Source of the DNA: an uncultured Emticicia sp.
Lineage (GTDB): Bacteria; Bacteroidota; Bacteroidia; Cytophagales; Spirosomataceae
Assembly: GCF_937903345.1 (NCBI RefSeq)
Contig: NZ_CALCZQ010000030.1
Coordinates: 124,001-188,000, forward strand
Direction of reading: 5' to 3'
Length of the DNA stretch: 64,000 bases
Part shown: piece after piece, positions 33,755-42,122 of the stretch
Position numbering within the stretch: position 1 is the first letter of the stretch
Layout: the number at the start of each line of letters is the position of its first letter
Notes under the pieces: generated by a model
Seen by the model: only the letters and a program-made list of their open reading frames with translations
Databases searched by the model: none
What the model was told of the DNA's origin: nothing
Made by a program: the position numbers and the translations under genes

Positions 33755-36700
33755 ATGAAATACATTTATTTTATCATTTTTGCTGTTTTCTCCATAGACT
33801 CTTTGGCTGCTCCCAATCCTTTGGTAAAATTTATCCGAAATGAAGGACAATGGGAGTCATCAATTTGTTTTCGTGCCGATATTACTGGCGGATACTTGTT
33901 GGTAAAAAAAACTGGTCTTCAATATGTTTTTTATGATACACAAGCTTTGTCGGATATTCATGCGGGACGCCTAGACCCAAAAGCTGGCCGAAAATCAATC
34001 GGAGCAATAAAGGCACATGCTTATGAAATGACATTTAAGGATGCTAATACAACGCCAAAAATCGAAGTAATCTCTCCAACATCAGGTACTTATAATTATT
34101 TTATAGGAAATGACCCCACCAGATGGAAATCAAATGTAGCGGCTTTTGATGAGATTTATTTTCGAGATATTTATCCCAATATTGATTTTAAATTATATAG
34201 TTTTGATCAATCGCTAAAGTACGAATTCATTGCAAAACCCAAAGCGGATGTCTCAAAAATAAAGATGAAATATGAGGGATTGGACGGAATTACTCTCGAA
34301 AATGGTCAACTTCATTATAAAACTACAGTCAATGTCGTAAAAGAATTTGAGCCTTATTCATTTCAAAAACGTAATGGTAAAACTGTAGATGTTAGATCAA
34401 ACTTTCGATTAGATAATAATGAGGTTCGTTTTGAGTTTCCCGAAAACTATGATGCTTCACAACCGCTAGTTATAGACCCTGAATTAGTTTTTTCTACGTA
34501 TTCTGGGTCTAAATCAGATAATTGGGCTCAAACTGCGACCTACGATACCGATGGAAATTTGTTTGCAGGAGGATCGGTTTTTGGCCTTGATTTTCCAGTG
34601 ACCAATGGTGCTTTTCAAGTAAAAGGTAGCCAAACAACTGCTTCGAGTGCCGAAAGCGTGGCGGGTTATGGCGTCACGGATATTGTGATTATGAAATTCA
34701 ATGCCGATGGTTCAGACTTACTTTACTCAACTTATTTGGGAGGAAATGCTTCAGATGTTCCCCATAGTTTGGTTGCTAATTCTAAAGGCGAATTGGTGAT
34801 ATTTGGCACAACTTCTTCTACAAATTTTCCGACGAATAGTTTATCCTATCAAAAAAGCTTTGCTGGCGGTAGCTTAATTGGCATATATTCTACCTTTTCT
34901 GCTGCCGAGCAAGATCCAAATTTTACTGGAATTGGCTTTGAAAGAGGAACCGATATTTTCGTTACCGTTCTGAGTGTTGATGGCAAAAGTTTGGTTGGAA
35001 GTTCCTACATTGGTGGAAAAGCAAACGATGGTTTTAATGATACTCGTACTTTAAATATCAAAAACTACGGAGATGAATTTAGAGGAGAAGTGGTAGTTGA
35101 TAAAGATGATAATATTTATTTTGCTTCTATTACAGCTTCGACTGACTTTCCGCTCGTAAAACAATCCCAAGGTGTAAAAGGTGCGGGTTTTGATGGCGTC
35201 GTTTGTAAATTAAACAGAACTTGTTCGCAGCTACTTTGGAGTACTTATTTAGGCGGAAATAATTTCGATGCTGCCTATGGAATCAAAGTGACAGATGGTG
35301 GAAAAATCTATGTTTCGGGACAAACTTTTAGTGCTAATTTGGCCGTAAAAGATGGAGCGTATAGTAAAACTTACGGCGGAAGTGGCGATGGTTTTATAGC
35401 AAAGTATAGTGCTATTGGAGCGATAGAACAAATAACTTATGTAGGTACACAAGAAGCAGATTTGAATTTTTTTCTGGAAACTGATAAAGAAGAAAATGTT
35501 TATGTATTTGGCTTAACAAAAGGCGATTATCCGGTGTCAAATGATGTTTATCGCAATGAAAAAAGTGGACAGTTTATTCATTGTTTTGATAAAAATCTCA
35601 ATAAAAGTATCTTTTCTACAATAATTGGAACTGGTCGGGGCAATGGTAAAATCGACATCGTACCTACGGCTTTTTTGGTCAATGATTGTGGAAATATTTA
35701 CTTGTCGGGTTGGGGAGGAAAAGTAAATGCCTCGGTCGGGCGAAACCTTAATCGAAATAGTACAACTACTGGTTTGCCAGTAACTTCCGATGCTTTTCAA
35801 GCTACAACCACAGGTAGTAATTATTATTTTATGATTCTCGAAAAAGGAGCAAAATCGTTGCTTTATGCTACGTTTTTTGGTGCATCTGCTCCACCTACAC
35901 CCGAAGGAGAAGTCGGCGACCACCTTGACGGCGGCACTTGTCGATTTGATAAAAATGGTATAATTTATCATACAGCATGCTCGTGTTTGCCACGTCAAGG
36001 CCAATTAGTGGCAACTTTTCCTACCAAAAATGCATATCAGCCACGCCATCAAAGTACTAATTGTAATATGGCGGCCTTTAAGTTTAGCATTGATGCTCTA
36101 AAAGCAGATTTTGAAATTAAAAACGAGGCAAATAAGGTAATTACCGAAATTTGCACTCCATCAAGAGTTAATTTCAATAATTTGAGTGTCGGAGCAAAAA
36201 CTTATGAGTGGGAATTTAACGGAAATGTGGTTTCTCGTTTGAAAGATGTAGTTTTTAACTTTACAACCCCTGGTGAATATGTAGTAAAACTTCGAATTTT
36301 CAATAAAATTACCTGTCGAACGACTGATTCGACAGTAAAGAAAATTTTTGTAAAAGGCTTCATTGCAAAAGCTGGAAGAGATACTTTGGTTTGTCCTGAT
36401 TCGCCTGTGCAACTTTTAGCTGAAGGTGGTGATAAATATACTTGGTCGCCTGCAACAAACTTAAGTAGCACTTCTATTTTTAACCCAATTGCCCAACCTA
36501 AAGCTACGACAAAATACACAGTTTTGATTGAAAAAGATGGTTGTACAGTCTCAAAGGATGTAACGATAAAAGTTGAAGACAATAAAATTGATTTTCAAGC
36601 AAGTGGTGGCAAAGAAATTTGTGTGGGGCAAAGTGTGATTCTTACTGCCGTTGGCAAAGCCACAAAATTTTCATGGTCTGGCATAGGCATGAAAGATACA

Positions 36701-37294
36701 GTTGCGACCAAAATTGTTGTAAAACCCTTACAGACAAGCATTTATACGGTCAAAGGTGAATATCCTGACGGTTGTAAACCCACTCGAACCGTAACGGTTG
36801 TGGTTGATAATTCATTCAAACCAGATTTTGACTATAACATCACACAAGATTGTGACAAGCCTTATCTGCTTACGTTCAGTAATAAATCGACCAATGCAAA
36901 AAGCTACGTTTGGGATTTGGGAAATCGAGACTCGTTGAAAGTGGCTGTTCCCGAGAATTATAGATTTCAAAAAGGCGGCACTTATGCAGTGACCTTAAAA
37001 GCTTATAATGCTATTGGATGCGAACTTTCGACTACAAAAAATATTGATATTCCTGAAAACGATGAGAAAGTTCCGAACGTTATTACTCCAAATAATGATG
37101 GGAAAAATGATAACTTTGTAACAGGGTTTAAAAATGCCACGCTCGACATTTATAATCGTTATGGAAAATTGATTTTTCGATCAAAAAATTACCAAAATGA
37201 TTGGGGGAACGGCATTGCATCTGGTACTTATTATTTTGTAATAACCACGCCAACTGGCAACGAATGTAAAGGCTGGCTGACGGTGGTGGAATAG
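33755..37294 (+). CDS. Giant secreted protein: DUF7948, SBBP/propeller repeats, PKD, T9SS type B sorting domain
   Basis: A 1179-residue T9SS cargo. A signal peptide (MKYIYFIIFAVFSIDSLAA) is followed by a DUF7948-like domain (FIRNEGQWESSICFRADITG to about residue 240), then repeats with the YSTYLGGNASD-type signature (SBBP/beta-propeller repeats, for example at residues ~325 and ~490), a PKD-like segment (EWEFNGNVVSRLKDVVFNFT and GEYVVKLRIFNK; second VWDLGNRDSLKVA, TYAVTLKAYNAIG) and a gliding-motility/type B sorting end (NVITPNNDGKNDNF, DIYNRYGKLIFRS, GTYYFVI, GWLTVVE). It should be exported by type IX secretion and attached to or released from the surface. Function unknown; adhesin or matrix protein is likely. 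Confidence 0.92.
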   Translation: MKYIYFIIFAVFSIDSLAAPNPLVKFIRNEGQWESSICFRADITGGYLLVKKTGLQYVFYDTQALSDIHAGRLDPKAGRKSIGAIKAHAYEMTFKDANTTPKIEVISPTSGTYNYFIGNDPTRWKSNVAAFDEIYFRDIYPNIDFKLYSFDQSLKYEFIAKPKADVSKIKMKYEGLDGITLENGQLHYKTTVNVVKEFEPYSFQKRNGKTVDVRSNFRLDNNEVRFEFPENYDASQPLVIDPELVFSTYSGSKSDNWAQTATYDTDGNLFAGGSVFGLDFPVTNGAFQVKGSQTTASSAESVAGYGVTDIVIMKFNADGSDLLYSTYLGGNASDVPHSLVANSKGELVIFGTTSSTNFPTNSLSYQKSFAGGSLIGIYSTFSAAEQDPNFTGIGFERGTDIFVTVLSVDGKSLVGSSYIGGKANDGFNDTRTLNIKNYGDEFRGEVVVDKDDNIYFASITASTDFPLVKQSQGVKGAGFDGVVCKLNRTCSQLLWSTYLGGNNFDAAYGIKVTDGGKIYVSGQTFSANLAVKDGAYSKTYGGSGDGFIAKYSAIGAIEQITYVGTQEADLNFFLETDKEENVYVFGLTKGDYPVSNDVYRNEKSGQFIHCFDKNLNKSIFSTIIGTGRGNGKIDIVPTAFLVNDCGNIYLSGWGGKVNASVGRNLNRNSTTTGLPVTSDAFQATTTGSNYYFMILEKGAKSLLYATFFGASAPPTPEGEVGDHLDGGTCRFDKNGIIYHTACSCLPRQGQLVATFPTKNAYQPRHQSTNCNMAAFKFSIDALKADFEIKNEANKVITEICTPSRVNFNNLSVGAKTYEWEFNGNVVSRLKDVVFNFTTPGEYVVKLRIFNKITCRTTDSTVKKIFVKGFIAKAGRDTLVCPDSPVQLLAEGGDKYTWSPATNLSSTSIFNPIAQPKATTKYTVLIEKDGCTVSKDVTIKVEDNKIDFQASGGKEICVGQSVILTAVGKATKFSWSGIGMKDTVATKIVVKPLQTSIYTVKGEYPDGCKPTRTVTVVVDNSFKPDFDYNITQDCDKPYLLTFSNKSTNAKSYVWDLGNRDSLKVAVPENYRFQKGGTYAVTLKAYNAIGCELSTTKNIDIPENDEKVPNVITPNNDGKNDNFVTGFKNATLDIYNRYGKLIFRSKNYQNDWGNGIASGTYYFVITTPTGNECKGWLTVVE

Positions 37295-37381
37295 TAAATC
37301 AAGTTTCAAACTTTCTCAAGCATAATTTAGTAAATTGTGCTAAAAAACAGTAAAATTTAAAACAATTATTCATAATCTACA

Positions 37382-37837
37382 ATGAAAAAACTCATCACAC
37401 TTTTCGCAATTATTTTTGTAGCAAACATTTCATTCGGTCAAAAATATGATAGTTTTGGCGATAAAATCAAACCAAGTGGAGCAATTCCAACCGCACAATT
37501 AGTCAAAAAGGCTTCGGAAAAAGGCACAATAAATGCTAAAGTTACTGGAGTGGTAGAGTCAGTTTGCCAAGTAAAGGGATGTTGGATGAAAGTAAAAATG
37601 GAAAATGGGCAAACCATGCGTGTAACTTTCAAAGATTATGGATTCTTTGTTCCGAAAGATATTGCAGGAAAAACCATCGTTTTTGAAGGGAATGCTACAA
37701 CCAAAACTACCTCTGTTGACGAACTTCGTCATTACGCAGCAGATGCTGGTAAAAGTAAAGATGAAATTGCAAAAATCACTGAGCCTAAAACCGAATTGGC
37801 GTTTGAAGCAAATGGAGTTTTAGTACCGAAAAACTAA
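37382..37837 (+). CDS. DUF4920 domain protein, secreted
   Basis: A 151-residue exported protein (signal MKKLITLFAIIFVANISFGQ) of the DUF4920 family: YDSFGDKIKPSGAIPTAQLV, ESVCQVKGCWMKVKMENGQT with the conserved CxxKGCWM motif, MRVTFKDYGFFVPKDIAGK, and ELRHYAADAGKSKDEIAKI. The motif suggests an OB-like fold with a possible metal or redox role of the Cys pair, but function is unknown. It is followed by a clear terminator and, with 87 bp of spacing, is probably separate from the giant cargo gene upstream. Confidence 0.9.
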   Translation: MKKLITLFAIIFVANISFGQKYDSFGDKIKPSGAIPTAQLVKKASEKGTINAKVTGVVESVCQVKGCWMKVKMENGQTMRVTFKDYGFFVPKDIAGKTIVFEGNATTKTTSVDELRHYAADAGKSKDEIAKITEPKTELAFEANGVLVPKN

Positions 37838-37863
37838 ATTTTTTAGAGTCAAAATATACAAAC

Positions 37864-37896
37864 AAAAAGGTCTTCTTACAAAAAGAAGACCTTTTT
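37864..37896 (+). terminator. Terminator of the DUF4920 gene
   Basis: AAAAAGGTCTTCTT (37864-37877), loop ACAAA, AAGAAGACCTTTTT (37883-37896): a perfect 14-bp stem ending in a T tract, 26 nt after the stop. Confidence 0.9.
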
Positions 37897-38017
37897 TAGC
37901 AGACGTCTCTAAAAAATATCTTTTTAGCTATTTTTCGTAGTAATGCTTACAAAAAACTCTTATTTTCAGAAAATCTATTTTAATTTTAACATACTTCCTA
38001 AACTAAAAAATCATCTA

Positions 38018-39301
38018 ATGAAAAAAACTTACTTATTAGCCCTTTTTCTTGGCTTTTCATTTTCTTCTATTGCCCAACGAACCCTTATTCACTGCGGTAC
38101 CTTGATTGATGGAGTGAGCAATTCTCCAAAATCTCAGATGACAATTATCGTTGAAAAAAACCGAATCGCAGACGTGCAAAGTGGCTATACCACTGCTCAA
38201 ACAAGCGATAAAGTTGTGGATATGAAAACTAAGACCGTTACTCCAGGATGGATTGATATGCACGTGCATATCGAAAGCGAAACCAGTAAAGACCAATACC
38301 TCAAACGAATGAGTTATAACATGGCTGATATTTCGTTTGAAGCTCAAAAACATGCCAATACCACATTAATGGCTGGTTTTACAACTGTTCGTGATTGTGG
38401 AGGAACGGGTGTAAATATTTCATTACGAAATGCCATCACCAAAGGTTTGGTTATTGGTCCGAGAATTTTTACTTCAGGAAAAACCATCGCCACTACAGGC
38501 GGGCATGGTGACCCAACAAATGGCATCAATAATGCAAAATATTTGGTTCCTGATGATGTAACTGATGGTGTAGTTGACAGTCCCGAAGCTGGTCGTCAAG
38601 CGGTACGCCAACGTTATAAAGATGGAGCAGATTGTATTAAAATTACGGCAACGGGTGGAGTTTTGAGTGTTGCAAAAAATGGTAAAGGCCCTCAATTTAC
38701 TGAAACTGAAATCGAAGCAATTGTTTCGACTGCCAAAGATTACGGTTTTATTGTAGCCGCTCACGCACACGGAGCAGAAGGGATGAAGCGTGCGATTCGT
38801 GCTGGAGTTACAACAATCGAGCATGGCTCTTTTATGGATGATGAAGCCATTGAATTATTCAAAAAATATGGTACATATTACGTTCCAACAATTATTGCAG
38901 GAAAATCTGTTTTGGATTCAGTAAAAGTGCCAGGGTATTATCATCCATTGATTGTTCCAAAAATCTTAGAGACAGGTAAGCAAACTGCTATTACTTTTGC
39001 AAAAGCCTATAAAGCAGGTGTAAAAGTTGCGTTTGGAACGGATGCGGGTGTTTTTCCACATGGATATAATGCTAAAGAATTTCAATACATGGTTGAAGGA
39101 GGAATGCCAATGATGGAAGTAATTAAATCGGCAACAATCGTAAATGCTGGAATTTTGGGAATGAAAGATGACCTCGGTTCAATCGAAAAAGGCAAATTGG
39201 CTGATATTGTTGCTGTTGATGGAGATCCATTACAAGATGCAAAGGCGATGATGAATGTGGTACTAGTGATGAAAGAAGGGAAAATTTATAAGCAGAAATA
39301 A
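38018..39301 (+). CDS. Secreted amidohydrolase (imidazolonepropionase/prolidase-like)
   Basis: A 427-residue metal-dependent hydrolase of the amidohydrolase superfamily with an N-terminal signal (MKKTYLLALFLGFSFSSIAQ). Metal-binding motifs are visible: PGWIDMHVHIES (HxH), a lysine/carboxylate region DCIKITATGGVLS with the conserved Lys, VAAHAHGAEGMKRAIRAGVT, IEHGSFMDDEAI and FGTDAGVFPHGYNAKEF. The end (GSIEKGKLADIVAVDGDPLQ) is typical. Close relatives cleave proline-containing dipeptides (Xaa-Pro) or act on unknown amides. ATG at 38018 is preferred because the signal peptide starts there; the frame is open from 37943. A long terminator hairpin follows. Confidence 0.9.
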   Translation: MKKTYLLALFLGFSFSSIAQRTLIHCGTLIDGVSNSPKSQMTIIVEKNRIADVQSGYTTAQTSDKVVDMKTKTVTPGWIDMHVHIESETSKDQYLKRMSYNMADISFEAQKHANTTLMAGFTTVRDCGGTGVNISLRNAITKGLVIGPRIFTSGKTIATTGGHGDPTNGINNAKYLVPDDVTDGVVDSPEAGRQAVRQRYKDGADCIKITATGGVLSVAKNGKGPQFTETEIEAIVSTAKDYGFIVAAHAHGAEGMKRAIRAGVTTIEHGSFMDDEAIELFKKYGTYYVPTIIAGKSVLDSVKVPGYYHPLIVPKILETGKQTAITFAKAYKAGVKVAFGTDAGVFPHGYNAKEFQYMVEGGMPMMEVIKSATIVNAGILGMKDDLGSIEKGKLADIVAVDGDPLQDAKAMMNVVLVMKEGKIYKQK

Positions 39302-39305
39302 TTTC

Positions 39306-39338
39306 AATGAAGTCTTCGCTCAAAGCGAAGACTTCATT
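39306..39338. terminator. Bidirectional terminator between amidohydrolase and SDR genes
   Basis: AATGAAGTCTTCGCT (39306-39320), loop CAA, AGCGAAGACTTCATT (39324-39338): a perfect 15-bp stem placed between two converging genes. Confidence 0.85.
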
Positions 39339-39348
39339 ATCTTTTATA

Positions 39349-40056
39349 TTACTTTGGCATCGTAGGGCGAACCTCAATTTTACTCGGCAAAGTACGAGCA
39401 GGCATTTTGATTAAGTCCGAAACAATTTGTCCAATATCTTCTGGTTGGATTTTCCACGCATCCTTTTCACTTGGTTCATGATTATTAAAATGTGTAGCCA
39501 CCGAACCTGGCATAATCGTTGAAACCTTAATGCCTTCATTTCTCAAATCAAGCATGATGGCTTGAGTGAAACCAACCAAACCAAATTTACTGGCATTATA
39601 ACCACTGGCACTCGCAAAAAAGTTTGTTCCTGCCAAACTTGAAATGCTAATAAAATAGCCTTTTGTAGTTTTTAAAGCTTCTAAAGATGCTTTTATACTA
39701 TAAAAAACACCAGTTAGGTTAATATCAATCATTTCATGCCATTGCTCCGGAGTGAGCGTTTGGATAGGAGCAAAATGACCAACGCCAGCGTTGGCAATGA
39801 AATAGTCGAGTCTTCCCCAAGCATTTATTACAGCATCAACGGCACTCTGTTGAGAGTCGAAATTTCTAACATCTGATTCGATTCCGAGTGCGAATCCTTC
39901 CTTAATTTTGTTCAATTCGGCGGCAGCTTCATCGGCGGCTTCTTTTGAGCGACTCGTGATAGCCACTTTTATTCCATCTTTTATTAAGGCTTCTGCTACA
40001 CCGTAGCCAATTCCTTTTGAGCCTCCCGTAATGAGAGCTGTTTTTATTTCTGACAT
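39349..40056 (-). CDS. Short-chain dehydrogenase/reductase
   Basis: A 235-residue classical SDR with Rossmann fold. The NAD(P)-binding motif is TGGSKGIGYG (residues 10-19), followed by the NAG motif (FIANAGVGHFAPIQ), the catalytic Ser in FISISSLAGTN and Tyr-Lys in SGYNASKFG. It probably reduces a keto or oxidises a hydroxyl group; 3-oxoacyl reductases are the nearest well-known relatives but the substrate is unknown. It converges on the amidohydrolase gene and is the last gene before a group of small proteins upstream. Confidence 0.92.
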   Translation of the reverse strand: MSEIKTALITGGSKGIGYGVAEALIKDGIKVAITSRSKEAADEAAAELNKIKEGFALGIESDVRNFDSQQSAVDAVINAWGRLDYFIANAGVGHFAPIQTLTPEQWHEMIDINLTGVFYSIKASLEALKTTKGYFISISSLAGTNFFASASGYNASKFGLVGFTQAIMLDLRNEGIKVSTIMPGSVATHFNNHEPSEKDAWKIQPEDIGQIVSDLIKMPARTLPSKIEVRPTMPK

Positions 40057-40122
40057 GTATTTCTGTTAGTTTATGTATCAAGAATAACAGCAAAATATAG
40101 AAGATAGTTTAGCTTTCGAGTT

Positions 40123-40338
40123 TTAAAGATTTTGGCGTAGCGGTTTCAGAAGATATTCCAGTCCATTCACTTTAATTTCGTACATGGTAGCCAACAACAT
40201 TCCGAGCTTTCCTTCAGGAAAACCTTTATTTTGATACCAAATCAAATAATATTCGGGCAAATCGCAGATTAATCGACCTTTATATTTGCCATAAGGCATC
40301 TGAAACTTTACTAAATCTTGGAGTATTTGTGAGTTCAT
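40123..40338 (-). CDS. DUF3820 family protein
   Basis: A 71-residue protein dominated by a DUF3820 domain: FQMPYGKYKGRLICDLPEYY followed by LIWYQNKGFPEGKLGMLL. The compact domain is also described as a putative quorum-sensing-regulated virulence factor family, but no function is established. It lies 11 nt after the stop of the DUF3037 gene upstream and so probably belongs to the same transcript as the HipA-like kinase. Confidence 0.85.
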   Translation of the reverse strand: MNSQILQDLVKFQMPYGKYKGRLICDLPEYYLIWYQNKGFPEGKLGMLLATMYEIKVNGLEYLLKPLRQNL

Positions 40339-40349
40339 ATCTTAAATGT

Positions 40350-40736
40350 TTAGCAAAGAACCAAAGCCTCAAAAAGACATTCAAGTGTTTTTAAGGCGTC
40401 GCTAGAATAACCCGGATGCGTTTTTGAAGTTTGTACAATTGTGCTTCGAGTAGCAGTAAGCCAACGAAAACGAGAGGCAATTGGTAACATTCCGATTGGC
40501 CCGCCATCCTTTCCTCCGATACAAATTTTTTCCCAAGTTTGAAGATATTTTTCTAAGTCTTCAAAGTCTAATTCTGTACCGAAAATACTCAGTCTTTGTT
40601 TGTCGAGAATGTATTTTGCCTGTAAAAAACCTTGTTTTTTGCAATAGAGAATTATGCCAACATTCAGAAATTCTTCACGCTCAACCTTTGGCACGACCCT
40701 GATGACGGCATACTCATATAGTTGATTTTCTTGCAT
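40350..40736 (-). CDS. DUF3037 family protein
   Basis: A 128-residue protein of the DUF3037 family, with the typical start YEYAVIRVVPKVEREEFLNV and GIILYCKKQGFLQAKY, and the conserved GGPIGMLPIASRFRWLTATRS and PHPG-like TSKTHPG near the end. Function is unknown. Across bacteria this family is found next to HipA-like kinases; here its start overlaps the end of such a kinase by 23 nt, indicating translational coupling and probably a joint role. Confidence 0.87.
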   Translation of the reverse strand: MQENQLYEYAVIRVVPKVEREEFLNVGIILYCKKQGFLQAKYILDKQRLSIFGTELDFEDLEKYLQTWEKICIGGKDGGPIGMLPIASRFRWLTATRSTIVQTSKTHPGYSSDALKTLECLFEALVLC

Positions 40737-41499
40737 TTTCTATTTCTTTTATTACAGAATCTATCATTTTTACGCGTGTTTCGATAAACTGAGTATAAAT
40801 TCGGCGGCGTTCATCGGGCGAATCAAGTACCGAATAATCGCTCAACCACTCATCAGGAATCAAGTTTACAATTTCATGGATGAGTTGGGGCGTAAGTGTT
40901 GCACAAAATTCTTCAACAACAGCCTCAATCTCGCTTGCTTGTGCCAAAAGCACATGGTCTTTGATGCCCACAAATGCTCGTTTCGATTGTTCCTCCCAGT
41001 TTTCCCAAGAATGATGAAAATAGAGAGAAGCACCATGGTCAATTAACCATAATTCTTTGTGCCACATCAGCATATTTGTATTGCGTGGCGTTCGGTCAAC
41101 GTTGGTCAAAATATAGTCCAGCAAAACTATTTTTGAGGCGATTGTTGGTTCAATCTTTTTGACAATTGGGTCATAAGTAATCGAACCAGAAAGGTAATGC
41201 ACAGCCAAATTTAGTCCAACACTTGCTTGTAGCAAATCTTGTATTTCTTCGTCGGGTTCGGTTTTGCTGAAAGAATCATCAAGTGTTGCAAAGACAATTT
41301 CGGGCATTTTTAAACCCAAAGCACGAGCCAATTCTCCGCCAATCAGTTCCGCTATTAATGCTTTTACGCCTTGTCCAGCCCCACGAAATTTGAGAACGTA
41401 CAAAAAACCATCATCAGCTTCGACGATGGCAGGCAGCGAACCACCTTCTCGCAAAGGCGTTACGTAGCGAGTAATATTTACAGTTCGGAGGTTTTGCAT
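40714..41499 (-). CDS. HipA-like kinase domain protein
   Basis: A 261-residue stand-alone HipA-like kinase. ATP- and metal-binding features are visible: Lys37 in LYVLKFRGAGQG, catalytic Asp135 and Asn140 in LTNVDRTPRNTNML, and Asp154 in LWLIDHGASLYFHH. HipA proteins phosphorylate glutamyl-tRNA synthetase and cause persistence, but this family lacks the N-terminal HipA subdomain and has no HipB antitoxin beside it; instead it overlaps the DUF3037 gene. It could be a regulatory or phage-defence kinase with its two small downstream partners; that is inference. Confidence 0.86.
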   Translation of the reverse strand: MQNLRTVNITRYVTPLREGGSLPAIVEADDGFLYVLKFRGAGQGVKALIAELIGGELARALGLKMPEIVFATLDDSFSKTEPDEEIQDLLQASVGLNLAVHYLSGSITYDPIVKKIEPTIASKIVLLDYILTNVDRTPRNTNMLMWHKELWLIDHGASLYFHHSWENWEEQSKRAFVGIKDHVLLAQASEIEAVVEEFCATLTPQLIHEIVNLIPDEWLSDYSVLDSPDERRRIYTQFIETRVKMIDSVIKEIENARKSTI

Positions 41500-41511
41500 G
41501 GAAGTTTTGGT

Positions 41512-41901
41512 TTATCTCACAAAATAAACCCTTTTAATTTTATTATTTTCAATCTGATAAATGGCGATGGCCTCAAAAGGCTTGCCCGTACCCGCGATGT
41601 ATTCTTTGTCAATAACGGTATTGCCTTGAATAATACGGTTTTTGAGTTCACAATGAAGATTAGGCGTTTTTTGGAAATAAGCTTCATACGATTTTCTCAT
41701 TTCATCTTTTCCTTTGGTGCGTAAGGTATTCGGAAATGTATAAATCTCAATATCATCAGCATAAGGTTCTAAAAAAGCGTCAATATCACGTGCATTGTAA
41801 CCAATTAATTGCTTTTGGGCTAAAACTTCGGGCGTTATTTCTTGTGTTTGTGCAAACGCTATGTTTGATAGTAGAAATGGAAATAAGAAAAGTTTTTTCA
41901 T
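41512..41901 (-). CDS. SnoaL/NTF2-like domain protein, exported
   Basis: A 129-residue protein with a signal peptide (MKKLFLFPFLLSNIAFAQ) and an NTF2-like fold of the SnoaL/steroid-delta-isomerase type: LIGYNARDIDAFLEPYADDI, EIYTFPNTLRTKGKDEMRKS and the ending EAIAIYQIENNKIKRVYFVR. Members bind small molecules or act as isomerases or cyclases; the present function is unknown. It begins about 220 bp before the divergently transcribed esterase gene and ends 12 nt before the HipA-like kinase start, so it may be the first gene of that transcript. Confidence 0.83.
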   Translation of the reverse strand: MKKLFLFPFLLSNIAFAQTQEITPEVLAQKQLIGYNARDIDAFLEPYADDIEIYTFPNTLRTKGKDEMRKSYEAYFQKTPNLHCELKNRIIQGNTVIDKEYIAGTGKPFEAIAIYQIENNKIKRVYFVR

Positions 41902-42122
41902 AATTGTTTGTTTTTATTTCTCTCCAAAAATACTAAGCCAAATCATATTATAAACAGTATTGGATTGAAATTTCATTTGGCTCATTTTTGTATTCGCAAA
42001 ATTACATTATTTTTCGATAGTGAAGCTTTTTTTTGAGATTTAGTCCTACTAACGAAAATGAAGTTTATTACTTTCAGAATAAATTTATAAATTGAGTTCC
42101 CATCTTTTGAAAGCATTAATTT

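Noticed and set aside
37319..37341. Near-perfect dyad AGCATAATTTA-G-TAAATTGTGCT after the giant T9SS cargo gene
   Set aside because: The loop is a single base and no T tract follows, so it is neither a good terminator nor an evident operator; kept only as an observation.
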